Below are positions 18,511-26,332 of a DNA stretch of 64,000 bases, piece by piece. The stretch lies in the NCBI RefSeq assembly GCF_003514505.1, contig NZ_DOPX01000026.1:197314-261313 (forward strand), read 5' to 3'. A model generated the notes under the pieces. That model saw nothing but the letters and a program-made list of their open reading frames with translations. It did not search any database and was not told the DNA's origin. Position numbers and translations under genes: made by a program. Within the stretch, counting starts at the first letter, position 1; every line of letters begins with the position of its first letter. The DNA is from Proteiniclasticum sp. GTDB lineage: Bacteria > Bacillota > Clostridia > Clostridiales > Clostridiaceae.

Positions 18511-19210
18511 GGCTCTCCTCCTTCAGCAGACGGATGATCTCTTCCTCGAAGGTCTCATCTCCCAGTCTATCATGATCCAGCATGGACATCTTTCCATCAT
18601 GAAGAATGGCAATCTCATCACAAAGATCCGTGGCCAGCTGAAGAATGTGGGTGGAAAAAATGATGATATGGTCTTCTCTGATGCTTTTGAGAAGCTTCTT
18701 CATCTCCAGTGCCACCACCACATCCAAAGAAGTCAGGGGTTCATCCAGAAGAATCACCATGGGTTTTGCAATGAGAAAAAGAAGCATCTGAATCTTGTTC
18801 TTCATGCCATGGGAGTACCCCTTCATAAGCCTGTGCCGGTCTTCTTTCTCAAACTGGATAAGATCAAAATATGTGTCAATAGGATGGAGATGGTCCAGAT
18901 CATTTTTATGAAGATCCACAAAAAACTTGATGAACTCGTATCCTGTGAGAAAATCCGGGAGCACAGGAGTGGAGTAGACATAGGAGAGATCCTTGGGTCT
19001 GATGGGTCTTTCCTCCTCCTGTACGGTCAAATATGCTTTTCCCTCTTCCGCTTTGATTTCATCTGCCAAAATATTGAAGAGCGTTGTTTTTCCCGCTCCG
19101 TTCCTGCCTAAAAGTCCATAGATTTTCCCTTTTTCAAAGGTGAAATCCAGCCCTTTCAGTACCTCTTTCCCATCAAAGGATTTTTTAATACCAGCAAGTC
19201 TCAGTTCCAT
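18500..19210 (-). CDS. ABC transporter ATP-binding protein
   Basis: A 236-residue ATPase with Walker A GRNGAGKTT near residues 35-43, a degenerate signature YSHGMKNKIQ in place of LSGGQ, Walker B VILLDEPLTSLD and the H-loop STH. The signature variant is common in the ABC-2 exporter class. Co-transcribed with the permease at 16921-18510. Confidence 0.9.
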   Translation of the reverse strand: MELRLAGIKKSFDGKEVLKGLDFTFEKGKIYGLLGRNGAGKTTLFNILADEIKAEEGKAYLTVQEEERPIRPKDLSYVYSTPVLPDFLTGYEFIKFFVDLHKNDLDHLHPIDTYFDLIQFEKEDRHRLMKGYSHGMKNKIQMLLFLIAKPMVILLDEPLTSLDVVVALEMKKLLKSIREDHIIIFSTHILQLATDLCDEIAILHDGKMSMLDHDRLGDETFEEEIIRLLKEESHGA

Positions 19211-19413
19211 TCTGTCTACATCCTTTCATCATAAATCATAGTCGTTATGCGGTATATTATACCATATAAAATGATAATTTAAACATCTTTATTGTTTTTT
19301 TTGCATTCTTTGTCTGATATTTTCCCATCAATCCATACTTATCATACTTTGTTGCACCGGATGTTTCAATATCATTCCGATAAGCCTCCTAAATCTCTCA
19401 ACGCACCAGATAT

Positions 19414-19454
19414 AAAAAGTGGAAGAATCCACATAGAGACCCTTCCACTTTTTT
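19414..19454. terminator. Bidirectional terminator between two converging or successive units
   Basis: AAAAAGTGGAAG pairs perfectly with CTTCCACTTTTTT. On the - strand it follows the DUF4825-like gene by 36 bases and ends that transcript. Confidence 0.8.
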
Positions 19455-19490
19455 CTTTTTCTTATATCATCATGCATTATCTCCTGAACT

Positions 19491-20429
19491 TCAGCGGAGG
19501 AAGAGATCTTCCCGGGACAGAATATTTTCCAGGGGACCATACTTTACTGTCAGTTCTTCTCTTGTGAACTTCAGACTCCCATCATAGGAACTCTTTTCGA
19601 GCTTTCCCTCCGATGGGGCATTCTTCACCTTGAATGTAATTTCATCAGCATTCTCCACCAGGGAGAGCAGCACCAGGGCGTTTTTCTCCATGACCCTATA
19701 GATCTCATTCATAGGCTCGGCTTCAGGATACTGAAGAAGATTCGTCAGTTCTACTTTTGGTTCATAGTATACTGTAATGCCATAAGGTTCTTTTTCTGTC
19801 TCCAAGGAGATATATCTTTGTACGTAGCCACTGCCTGGAAGTGGAAGAGCTGAAACAATTTCTGAAACCTTACTTGCATTCCCCACATAGGGAGTTTTCA
19901 GTGTGCGCAGTTTCTCCACATCATATTCCACCACGTCCACCTGCACTTCCAGGCCATACACTACATCTCCTTTCTCCAGATAGTCCACCTGGAGACTGTA
20001 CACAAAAGTGCCACTGTTTTCTGGTATAGTAATCACCGCTGCATCACCATGAATGGTGAAATCCAGCTTTACTTCAGTTTCCGGCTTTCCCTTCTCACTG
20101 ACTGCAGCGGAGATGATTTCATAGGGTACTTTCTCACTTTCCACAAGAGGCGTCAGATAGAGTCTTTGACCGCTGCTTGCTGTGATTCTGCTTTCTTCTG
20201 TATAGGTAAAATTCGCCGGATGATCGCTGTCTGCGATGACACTGCGTCCTAATGATCTCCATTCATAGGTGCCCATCTGTGCTTCTTTCTGCATCTCATC
20301 ACTGAGAAATGCCCTCAGCTCCGGTGGCTTTGTCGCCATCTGGCTTTGCAGTTCTGTATAGAGATAAATCCCTCCCAGTACCGCTAAAATGAGGACCATA
20401 TATACAATACCTCTTCTGTTTCCTCTCAT
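19491..20429 (-). CDS. Membrane-anchored protein with a DUF4825-like C-terminal domain
   Basis: 312 residues. A single hydrophobic helix (about 9-25) after a basic start anchors an extracellular part. The last third, from LKTPYVGNASKVSEIVSALPLPGSG to the end, resembles DUF4825, a domain found in Gram-positive surface proteins and next to anti-sigma-like domains. The middle is beta-rich. Function unknown. GGAGG precedes the ATG. Confidence 0.65.
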   Translation of the reverse strand: MRGNRRGIVYMVLILAVLGGIYLYTELQSQMATKPPELRAFLSDEMQKEAQMGTYEWRSLGRSVIADSDHPANFTYTEESRITASSGQRLYLTPLVESEKVPYEIISAAVSEKGKPETEVKLDFTIHGDAAVITIPENSGTFVYSLQVDYLEKGDVVYGLEVQVDVVEYDVEKLRTLKTPYVGNASKVSEIVSALPLPGSGYVQRYISLETEKEPYGITVYYEPKVELTNLLQYPEAEPMNEIYRVMEKNALVLLSLVENADEITFKVKNAPSEGKLEKSSYDGSLKFTREELTVKYGPLENILSREDLFLR

Positions 20430-20640
20430 TTAGCTATCCTCCTATTTTCTGTCCTTGTTTTAGTATATCTGTAAAGAATGAAGTGGACCAAAGAATTCCC
20501 TTAAGATTTTCTAAACCTATGGCGCATCGAGTTCATACCGTTTTCAGATATTCCTCTACTTAGGACAAAATTAACGTCTTGTTTACGGTTTCCCTTGCTT
20601 CCTGTGATAAAATAGATGTAACTTTCAAAAAGGAGATCAA

Positions 20641-20979
20641 GTGTCTATGACTGAACAGGAACTACTGGAAACGGGATACCGGAAATACCACGGCGATAAA
20701 CTCGATATCTATTTCAAGCGCTCCCTATGCACACACTCCAGGGTTTGCCTGAAGGGCAGTCCAAAGGTTTTTAATGTGAGAAACCGCCCTTGGATTGACC
20801 AAAGAGAAGAACCGGATCTCAAAAAACTCATTGCGGTGCTGGACGCATGTCCAACCAAAGCACTGCGGTATATCGCACACAAGGAGGAAGAAAAATGGAA
20901 CTCAAACAAGGAGAAGGCAGGCTTTATCTTCATACTGAAGAAGATATGGAGGCAGGTGAGATCATTTATGAGGAGTTAG
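20641..20979 (+). CDS. Divergent 4Fe-4S mono-cluster protein (YjdI-like)
   Basis: The first 75 residues match the Fer4_19 type: CTHSRVCLKGSPKVFN, then WI and a distal ACPTKAL cysteine. E. coli YjdI is of this type and is also followed by an acetyltransferase-like gene (yjdJ), as here. A GTG at 20641 is five bases after AAGGAG; an ATG at 20647 is the alternative. The protein has an unusual basic tail of about 35 residues, because its frame runs 85 bases into the next gene. Function of the family is unknown; electron transfer is assumed. Confidence 0.8.
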   Translation: MSMTEQELLETGYRKYHGDKLDIYFKRSLCTHSRVCLKGSPKVFNVRNRPWIDQREEPDLKKLIAVLDACPTKALRYIAHKEEEKWNSNKEKAGFIFILKKIWRQVRSFMRS

Positions 20980-21170
20980 GAAATGAGCTTCTCATCATCA
21001 AGCATACCTACACCCACGATGGATTCCAGGGACAGGGAGTGGGAAAGAAGCTTCTGAACGGTATGGTAGAAAAAGCCAGAACAGAAGGAAAAAAGATCCG
21101 TCCCATCTGCGAATTCGCCAAGGCTGTCATGGAGAAAAATGAAATCTACCATGATGTGCTGGAAAAATAG
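20895..21170 (+). CDS. Small GNAT-fold acetyltransferase-like protein (YjdJ-like)
   Basis: 91 residues carrying the central GNAT motif YTHDGFQGQGVGKKLLNGMVEKAR with the acetyl-CoA binding GQGVGKKL turn. This minimal form corresponds to COG2388 proteins such as E. coli YjdJ. The start at 20895 follows AAGGAGG within the preceding gene. Substrate unknown. Confidence 0.85.
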   Translation: MELKQGEGRLYLHTEEDMEAGEIIYEELGNELLIIKHTYTHDGFQGQGVGKKLLNGMVEKARTEGKKIRPICEFAKAVMEKNEIYHDVLEK

Positions 21171-21202
21171 GAACAGACAAGAAGACAGCAAAGGAGAAGA
21201 CT

Positions 21203-21445
21203 ATGTGGATTAGAACACAGGACAAGAAAGAACTTGTAAAAGTCATAAGAGTGTATACATCGCGGATTTTCGGTGAGAAAAAGGGAAAACACATTCTATG
21301 GGGGCAATTTGACGGCACCAATCTATTTGGTGAAAATAAAGCAACCCTCGGGATCTATCCCACGGAAGAGCTTCTTATGGAAGAGCTCGCTCTCATTGAG
21401 TCTGTTCTGAAAGAGAATCCAGACGGATTCTATGAAATGAGATAA
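21203..21445 (+). CDS. Hypothetical protein, 80 residues
   Basis: A short soluble protein I cannot place in a family. It has a good AAGGAGA ribosome site, stands 32 bases after the GNAT gene on the same strand and ends at a strong terminator, so it is the last gene of the three-gene operon. The sequence has an alternating beta-like centre (KHILWGQFDGTNLF) and a C-terminal helix (ELLMEELALIESVLKE). Confidence 0.7.
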   Translation: MWIRTQDKKELVKVIRVYTSRIFGEKKGKHILWGQFDGTNLFGENKATLGIYPTEELLMEELALIESVLKENPDGFYEMR

Positions 21446-21493
21446 AAAACCAGGTAACCTTTTGCACATCACTTTGCATGGTTACCTGGTTTT
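21446..21493 (+). terminator. Terminator of the Fer4/GNAT operon
   Basis: AAACCAGGTAACC pairs with GGTTACCTGGTTT, followed by T-rich sequence, immediately after the stop codon of the 80-residue gene. Confidence 0.88.
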
Positions 21494-21582
21494 AATTTTA
21501 TTTGTTTTTCTGAAGAAGCGTTTATGACACCCATTCCCTTGATCTTTGTCTCATCGCCCTTTATCTATTTCTAATTCAATGT

Positions 21583-23232
21583 CTATTTTTTCTTCATCTT
21601 TAAATAACGGAGATACGTTTTGTGGCCACCGGACAAGTTGTAGACGTGCTCCACCCCACTGTTGAGAAAGATATTCTGCACCGCATTACCCGTGGTGCCT
21701 TTATTGCAGTAGGTCACAGTGATGGTATCCTTCTCCAGGTCTTTCGCAAAGGCTCTTGCAGCACTATGCGGCACGTTTATGGCATTCTCCACATGACTGG
21801 CTTCATACTGCTTTACCACTCTGGCATCTACAATCCTCACCTTTTTTCCTGAAGATGCAAGTTCATCCAGCTCTTTGATTGTCATAACAGGTCGATTGCC
21901 ATAAATGGCATTTTCCTGGATCATCCCGGTATACATCACAGGATCTTTTGTTGTTGAAAAAGGTGGTGCATAGGCAAGATCCAAATGAACAAGATCCTGA
22001 ACCTTCGCACCAAAGGTGATCAGTGCTGCGAACACATCCACCCTCTTGTCTACCCCTTCGGGTCCAATGATCTGTACCCCAAGGAGCCGTCCATCTTTTT
22101 TATCTGCAACGGACTTGATGACCATTTCTTTACCGCCCATATATTCCGGACGGTTTGGCTTGATGTTGTGACTGACTGAAATTTCATACCCTTCTTTCAG
22201 CGCTTCTCTTTCTGTAAGCCCTGTTTGTGCCACGGCAAGATCAAAAATCTTATAGATTCCTGTCCCCAGAACGCCTCTAAATTCAAGGTTCCCTCCTGTG
22301 GCATTGTTTCCAGCCATTCTTCCGGTCTTGTTGGCTGTAGAACCCAGAGGTCTGTACACGGGCTTTCCTGTAATACTGTGATACTGTTCTATACAGTCTC
22401 CCGCAGCATAGATATCTGCTACTGACGTTTCCATGAACGGATTCACCTTTATAGCGCCTGTTACGCCAAGTTCAATGCCAGCTTCTTTCGCAAGCTCCAC
22501 ATTAGGGCGTACACCAGTGGCTACAATGACAAGATCACCCGGGAGCTTGCTTTCGTCAGAAAGGATCACTTCATTCTCAGTGATTTCCTTTGCTGATTTT
22601 CCAGTAATGACCTGCACACCCTTTGCGGCTAAATGTTCTTCTACCAGAATGGCCATATCTGCATCCAGTCCCGGGGATACCTGTGGAAGAAGCTCCACCA
22701 TGGTGACATCCATGCTAAGATGCTTCAGGTTCTCAGCCATCTCCAGTCCGATGAAACCTGTACCGATGATCACTGCTTGTTTGGGACTGTTGTTGTCGAT
22801 ATACTCCTTGATTCTATACATGTCATTTATGTTTCGCAAACTGAAAACGTGCTTGTTCTTCACACCTGCAATAGGCGGTACAACAGAACGTGCTCCTGTG
22901 GCTAAAATCAGCTTATCATAGGTGTCTTCAAAAACCTCCGATGTTTCCAGATTCTGAACCTTCAGTATTTTTCTTTCTGCATCGACATGTAAAACCTCAT
23001 AGCCAGTCTTAATATCCACATTATATTTTGATTTAAAGAACTTGGGGTCTCTTGGTGTCAGGTCTTCTCCATTTTCCACTTCTCCGCCGATGTAATAGGG
23101 CATCCCGCATCCAGAATAGGAAATATAGGTATCTTTCTCATAAATGATGATTTCTGCTTCTTCGCTGTTTCTTCTTGCTTTTGCAGCCGCTGAAGTTCCT
23201 GCAGCCACGGCACCAATGATCCGTATTTTCAT
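21583..23232 (-). CDS. Coenzyme A-disulfide reductase-like flavoprotein with C-terminal rhodanese domain
   Basis: 549 residues. The first 440 form a pyridine nucleotide-disulfide oxidoreductase with an N-terminal FAD site (AVAAGTSAAAKARR), the single redox cysteine Cys42 in SYSGCGMPYYIGG as in CoA-disulfide reductases, a central NAD(P) site (VIIGTGFIGLEMAENL) and the GDCI FAD segment. The last 90 residues are a rhodanese domain with the active loop YCNKGTTGN. The fusion suggests reduction of CoA disulfide, persulfide or polysulfide. It is divergent from the ArsR operon, so a link to thiol or metalloid stress is plausible. Clear GGAG ribosome site. Confidence 0.88.
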   Translation of the reverse strand: MKIRIIGAVAAGTSAAAKARRNSEEAEIIIYEKDTYISYSGCGMPYYIGGEVENGEDLTPRDPKFFKSKYNVDIKTGYEVLHVDAERKILKVQNLETSEVFEDTYDKLILATGARSVVPPIAGVKNKHVFSLRNINDMYRIKEYIDNNSPKQAVIIGTGFIGLEMAENLKHLSMDVTMVELLPQVSPGLDADMAILVEEHLAAKGVQVITGKSAKEITENEVILSDESKLPGDLVIVATGVRPNVELAKEAGIELGVTGAIKVNPFMETSVADIYAAGDCIEQYHSITGKPVYRPLGSTANKTGRMAGNNATGGNLEFRGVLGTGIYKIFDLAVAQTGLTEREALKEGYEISVSHNIKPNRPEYMGGKEMVIKSVADKKDGRLLGVQIIGPEGVDKRVDVFAALITFGAKVQDLVHLDLAYAPPFSTTKDPVMYTGMIQENAIYGNRPVMTIKELDELASSGKKVRIVDARVVKQYEASHVENAINVPHSAARAFAKDLEKDTITVTYCNKGTTGNAVQNIFLNSGVEHVYNLSGGHKTYLRYLKMKKK

Positions 23233-23377
23233 AAAACTCTCCTCTTCTATTTATTAAATTTATACACTTTCATTGTACTAAACTCTTGTTAACTGGATGT
23301 TAATTATGCGGAGAAAATCTGATGAATATTTGATGATCGATGACCTGAACCTCGGAAAAGTTATTTTCTGTCAATCA

Positions 23378-23406
23378 TTGACACGAAGAAAATCCAAGAG
23401 TAATAT
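23378..23406 (+). promoter_or_regulatory. Promoter of the ArsR-permease operon
   Basis: A consensus -35 TTGACA (23378-23383) and TAATAT at 23401-23406 are separated by 17 bases; an overlapping TATAAT lies at 23404-23409. The ArsR operator follows at once. Confidence 0.65.
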
Positions 23407-23409
23407 AAT

Positions 23410-23431
23410 CATATTCCCATATGAGAATATG
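23410..23431 (+). promoter_or_regulatory. Putative ArsR operator
   Basis: CATATTC (23410-23416) and GAATATG (23425-23431) form a perfect inverted repeat with an eight-base spacer that itself contains CATATG. It lies between the -10 box and the ArsR start codon, where ArsR/SmtB repressors commonly bind. Confidence 0.65.
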
Positions 23432-23456
23432 TGCATTTATGAAAGGACGTGACTCC

Positions 23457-23819
23457 ATGAATGAGCTGACGAATATTTTTAAAACCCTCTCAGATGAGAC
23501 CAGACTGAGAATTATGATGCTTCTATACCAAGATGAGCTCTGCGTTTGTGAAATCAGCGGAATTCTCAATGTGCCCCAACCGACGGTCTCAAAAGGGCTT
23601 TCCAAACTTAGAGACCTGAATCTTGTGGTAGATACCAGAAAAGAGAAATTTGTTTATTATAAACTGAGAGCTGACCATGATCTTCTGAACAGTATTCTTT
23701 CAGACATCCTGAACAGCATCGGTCAGTATCCACAGCTTCAGGATGATCAGAGAAATATCGCCACCAAATGGCAGTACAGTGAGTCTGCTGGTCTTATCAG
23801 CAAGAGTTTTACTTTATAG
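23457..23819 (+). CDS. ArsR/SmtB-family metalloregulator
   Basis: A 120-residue winged-helix repressor. The typical FKTLSDETRLRIMMLL opening is followed by ELCVCE with Cys29 and Cys31, the CxC pair that in arsenite-type ArsR proteins sits at the recognition region and binds As(III) or Sb(III). The recognition helix is PQPTVSKGLSKLRDLNLV. It probably represses its own operon through the palindrome at 23410-23431 and lets go when a thiophilic metalloid binds. The start at 23457 follows GAAAGGACG; the frame opens further upstream but lacks support. Confidence 0.9.
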   Translation: MNELTNIFKTLSDETRLRIMMLLYQDELCVCEISGILNVPQPTVSKGLSKLRDLNLVVDTRKEKFVYYKLRADHDLLNSILSDILNSIGQYPQLQDDQRNIATKWQYSESAGLISKSFTL

Positions 23820-23836
23820 GATAAAAGGAGATTATT

Positions 23837-24841
23837 ATGGTTATTTTTCAATGGATCAACAATCAGCTGCTGAAGATGAACTGGCTGTTTGAGCTGGTCG
23901 AAAGCCTTGTGGTGAAAGTATTTGGCCTAAGTATGGACACAAGGCTTGGAGCCAGTATTCACTTTTTCATCTACGATGTTATTAAAATTTTTATACTGCT
24001 TTCCGCACTTATTTTTGTGATTTCATATGTGCAGAGCTTCTTCCCACCAGAAAGGACAAAGCGGATCCTCGGAAACTTCAATGGAATCACAGCCAATATC
24101 CTTGCCGCTCTTTTGGGGACTATCACTCCCTTCTGTTCCTGCTCTTCTATCCCACTTTTCATTGGGTTTACCAGTGCAGGGCTGCCCATCGGCACAACCT
24201 TTTCCTTCCTGATTTCCTCCCCTTTGGTGGATCTTGCCTCAGTGATTCTTTTGGCCGGTATTTTCAACTGGAAAATCGCCATTGCCTATGTCATCGTTGG
24301 CTTGGTTCTTGCCGTCATTGGCGGAACAGTCATCGGCCATCTGAAGCTTGAAGCACATGTGGAGTCCTTTGTATTCCAGAACAATTTGGAGATGGGGGAT
24401 GAAGATCCTCTATCCATACAAGAAAGGATAGAGTTTGCGAAGGATCAAGTTCTAGATATCATCAGGAAAGTTTGGATTTATGTGCTCATTGGTGTCGGTA
24501 TTGGTGCTGCAATCCATAACTACATCCCAGAAGCCTTCATCACCTCTATCTTAGGTGCAGATAAATGGTGGTCTGTCCTTGTCGCAACCATCGTTGGCAT
24601 TCCCATGTATGCAGACATCTTCGGAACCCTTCCCATCGCCGAAGCTCTCATCGCCAAAGGGGTAGGCTTAGGCACCGCACTGGCCTTTATGATGGGTGTG
24701 ACTGCTTTGTCTCTCCCTTCCCTGGTCATGTTGTCCAAGGTAGTGAAACCAAAGCTTTTAGCAATTTTCTTTGGTATTGTTGCCGTGGGTATTGTCCTCA
24801 TCGGCTATAGCTTTAATGCATTCAGCTATTTATTCATTTAG
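23837..24841 (+). CDS. ArsP/DUF318-type permease
   Basis: 334 residues with about eight membrane helices. The motif TITPFCSCSSIPLFIGFTSA with its three clustered cysteine/serine positions is the family signature of PF03773 permeases; some members (ArsP) export trivalent organoarsenicals. The GDKWWSVL and GIPMYADIFGTLPIAEALI stretches form the second half repeat. Starts 17 bases after arsR. Substrate is inferred, not shown. Confidence 0.88.
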   Translation: MVIFQWINNQLLKMNWLFELVESLVVKVFGLSMDTRLGASIHFFIYDVIKIFILLSALIFVISYVQSFFPPERTKRILGNFNGITANILAALLGTITPFCSCSSIPLFIGFTSAGLPIGTTFSFLISSPLVDLASVILLAGIFNWKIAIAYVIVGLVLAVIGGTVIGHLKLEAHVESFVFQNNLEMGDEDPLSIQERIEFAKDQVLDIIRKVWIYVLIGVGIGAAIHNYIPEAFITSILGADKWWSVLVATIVGIPMYADIFGTLPIAEALIAKGVGLGTALAFMMGVTALSLPSLVMLSKVVKPKLLAIFFGIVAVGIVLIGYSFNAFSYLFI

Positions 24842-24886
24842 TTACCCAAAATTATATATAATTCATCAAAAAGAGGAGAGATATTC

Positions 24887-25123
24887 ATGAAAATCAAAGT
24901 ATTAGGATCCGGCTGCAAGAACTGTGTGACACTTACAAAAAATACAGAAGAAGCCCTAAAAGAAATGGGCATCGAGGCGGAGATCATCAAAGTCACAGAC
25001 TTCAAAGACATTGCTTCCTACGGCATCATGTCCACCCCTGGGCTGGTCATCGACGAAGAAGTGGTTTCTTATGGAAAAGTGCTGAAACCAAGCGCCATCA
25101 AAGAGATTCTGGAAAAAAGATAA
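24887..25123 (+). CDS. Mini-thioredoxin (CxxC redox-active protein)
   Basis: A 78-residue thioredoxin-fold protein with CKNC at residues 10-13 and the cis-proline loop MSTPGLVID. It belongs to the small redox-active disulfide group that often follows PF03773 permease genes. It could reduce or carry the thiol-bound substrate to the permease. Ribosome site GAGGAGAG. Confidence 0.9.
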   Translation: MKIKVLGSGCKNCVTLTKNTEEALKEMGIEAEIIKVTDFKDIASYGIMSTPGLVIDEEVVSYGKVLKPSAIKEILEKR

Positions 25124-25205
25124 TCTTTCAGTGGTCTGGGAATATGATGATTGCCAGACCACTATGTTTTTGATAAAAAAACTAAACGCAAATGAGGGGT
25201 TTAAA

Positions 25206-25685
25206 ATGAATACAGTCTTATATGGTATCACTGCACTTCTCCTTATCCTCTCCTATCTGAAAGACAAAGGAAATACAAAAACAGCACTGAAAAAAGCCTG
25301 GAAAGCATTTGAAAACATCTTGCCTGAATTTATGACGGTCCTGGTTTTTGCAGGCATACTGCTGGCCATACTTTCTCCCGAAACCATTTCCAGATACATT
25401 GGAGAGTCTTCCGGCTTCTTTGGGACACTTCTGACTGCGCTGATCGGGGCAATCACGCTGATTCCTGGATTCATCGCCTTTCCCATGGCAGCACTTCTAT
25501 TGAAAGAAGGGGCAGGCTATATGCAGATTGGTGCTTTCATTTCCACTCTCATGATGGTGGGCGTGATCACCCTTCCAGTAGAAATCAGATACTTCGGTAA
25601 AAAGAGTACGTTCTTACGAAATGGACTGGCATTTTTTCTGTCTTTCCTCATCGCCTTTATACTAGGAGGTGTCATGAATCAATGA
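25206..25685 (+). CDS. Split permease, first half (PF03773-like)
   Basis: A 159-residue membrane protein with four to five helices, including LIPGFIAFPMAALLLKEGAGYMQIGAFIS, which resembles one repeat of the PF03773 permeases. Its stop overlaps the next start by four bases (ATGA), so both halves are made together and likely form one carrier. The ATG at 25206 follows GAGGGG; the frame's earlier ATG lies in the terminator-like spacer. Confidence 0.8.
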   Translation: MNTVLYGITALLLILSYLKDKGNTKTALKKAWKAFENILPEFMTVLVFAGILLAILSPETISRYIGESSGFFGTLLTALIGAITLIPGFIAFPMAALLLKEGAGYMQIGAFISTLMMVGVITLPVEIRYFGKKSTFLRNGLAFFLSFLIAFILGGVMNQ

Positions 25686-26215
25686 TGAAACTGCTGAAAA
25701 GATACAGATACGCGCTCATTGCTCTCACAGCTCTTCTGCTTCTTTGGATATTCTCCAAAGAAACAGGAACAAAGGCCCTCAGTATCACAAAGAACTCGAC
25801 CCTGGAGATGATTCAGGTGATCCCACCCATCTTCATACTCATGGGACTTCTTGATGTATGGATCAAAAAAGACACCATGGTGAAGTATATGGGCGAAGGT
25901 TCAGGATTAAAAGGCATGTTTCTGGCCATACTCATTGGCTCTGCTGCTGCGGGTCCACTCTATGGGGCCTTTCCAGTTGCGGCAGTATTCATGAAAAAGG
26001 GAGTCAAATTCTCGAATATCCTTCTTTTCATCGGTGCCTGGTCTACCACAAAAATCCCCATGTTTCTATTTGAAATGGCTTCCATGGGTAAGGCCTTTGC
26101 CGTCACAAGACTTCTCATCAATCTGCCGGTGATCTTTTTCATTGCACTGGTGATTGAGAAAACGCTCGCCAAAGAGGACATCGATGCGCTCTATAAAAAC
26201 GCGGAAAATCTATAG
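25682..26215 (+). CDS. Split permease, second half (PF03773-like)
   Basis: 177 residues, five membrane helices, with GSAAAGPLYGAFPVAAVFMKKGVKFSNILLFIGAWSTTKIPMF, the pendant of the motif in the first half. Translation is coupled to the first half by the ATGA overlap. The CSCSS motif of the complete permease at 23837-24841 is absent in both halves, so the substrate may differ. Confidence 0.8.
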   Translation: MMKLLKRYRYALIALTALLLLWIFSKETGTKALSITKNSTLEMIQVIPPIFILMGLLDVWIKKDTMVKYMGEGSGLKGMFLAILIGSAAAGPLYGAFPVAAVFMKKGVKFSNILLFIGAWSTTKIPMFLFEMASMGKAFAVTRLLINLPVIFFIALVIEKTLAKEDIDALYKNAENL

Positions 26216-26253
26216 GTTCTGGAGCTAGAAACATCACCAAGCGATCTTTATAG

Positions 26254-26301
26254 AAAACAAAGAATCCGGACTTCCAATGGAAAGCTGGATTCTTTGTTTT
26301 T
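26254..26301. terminator. Bidirectional terminator between permease operon and mgtE
   Basis: AAAACAAAGAATCC pairs with GGATTCTTTGTTTT, giving T-rich tails on both strands; it closes the ArsR operon (+) and mgtE copy 2 (-). Confidence 0.85.
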
Positions 26302-26332
26302 CGATGATTTGATTCAACTCTTTCTCAGTCCT

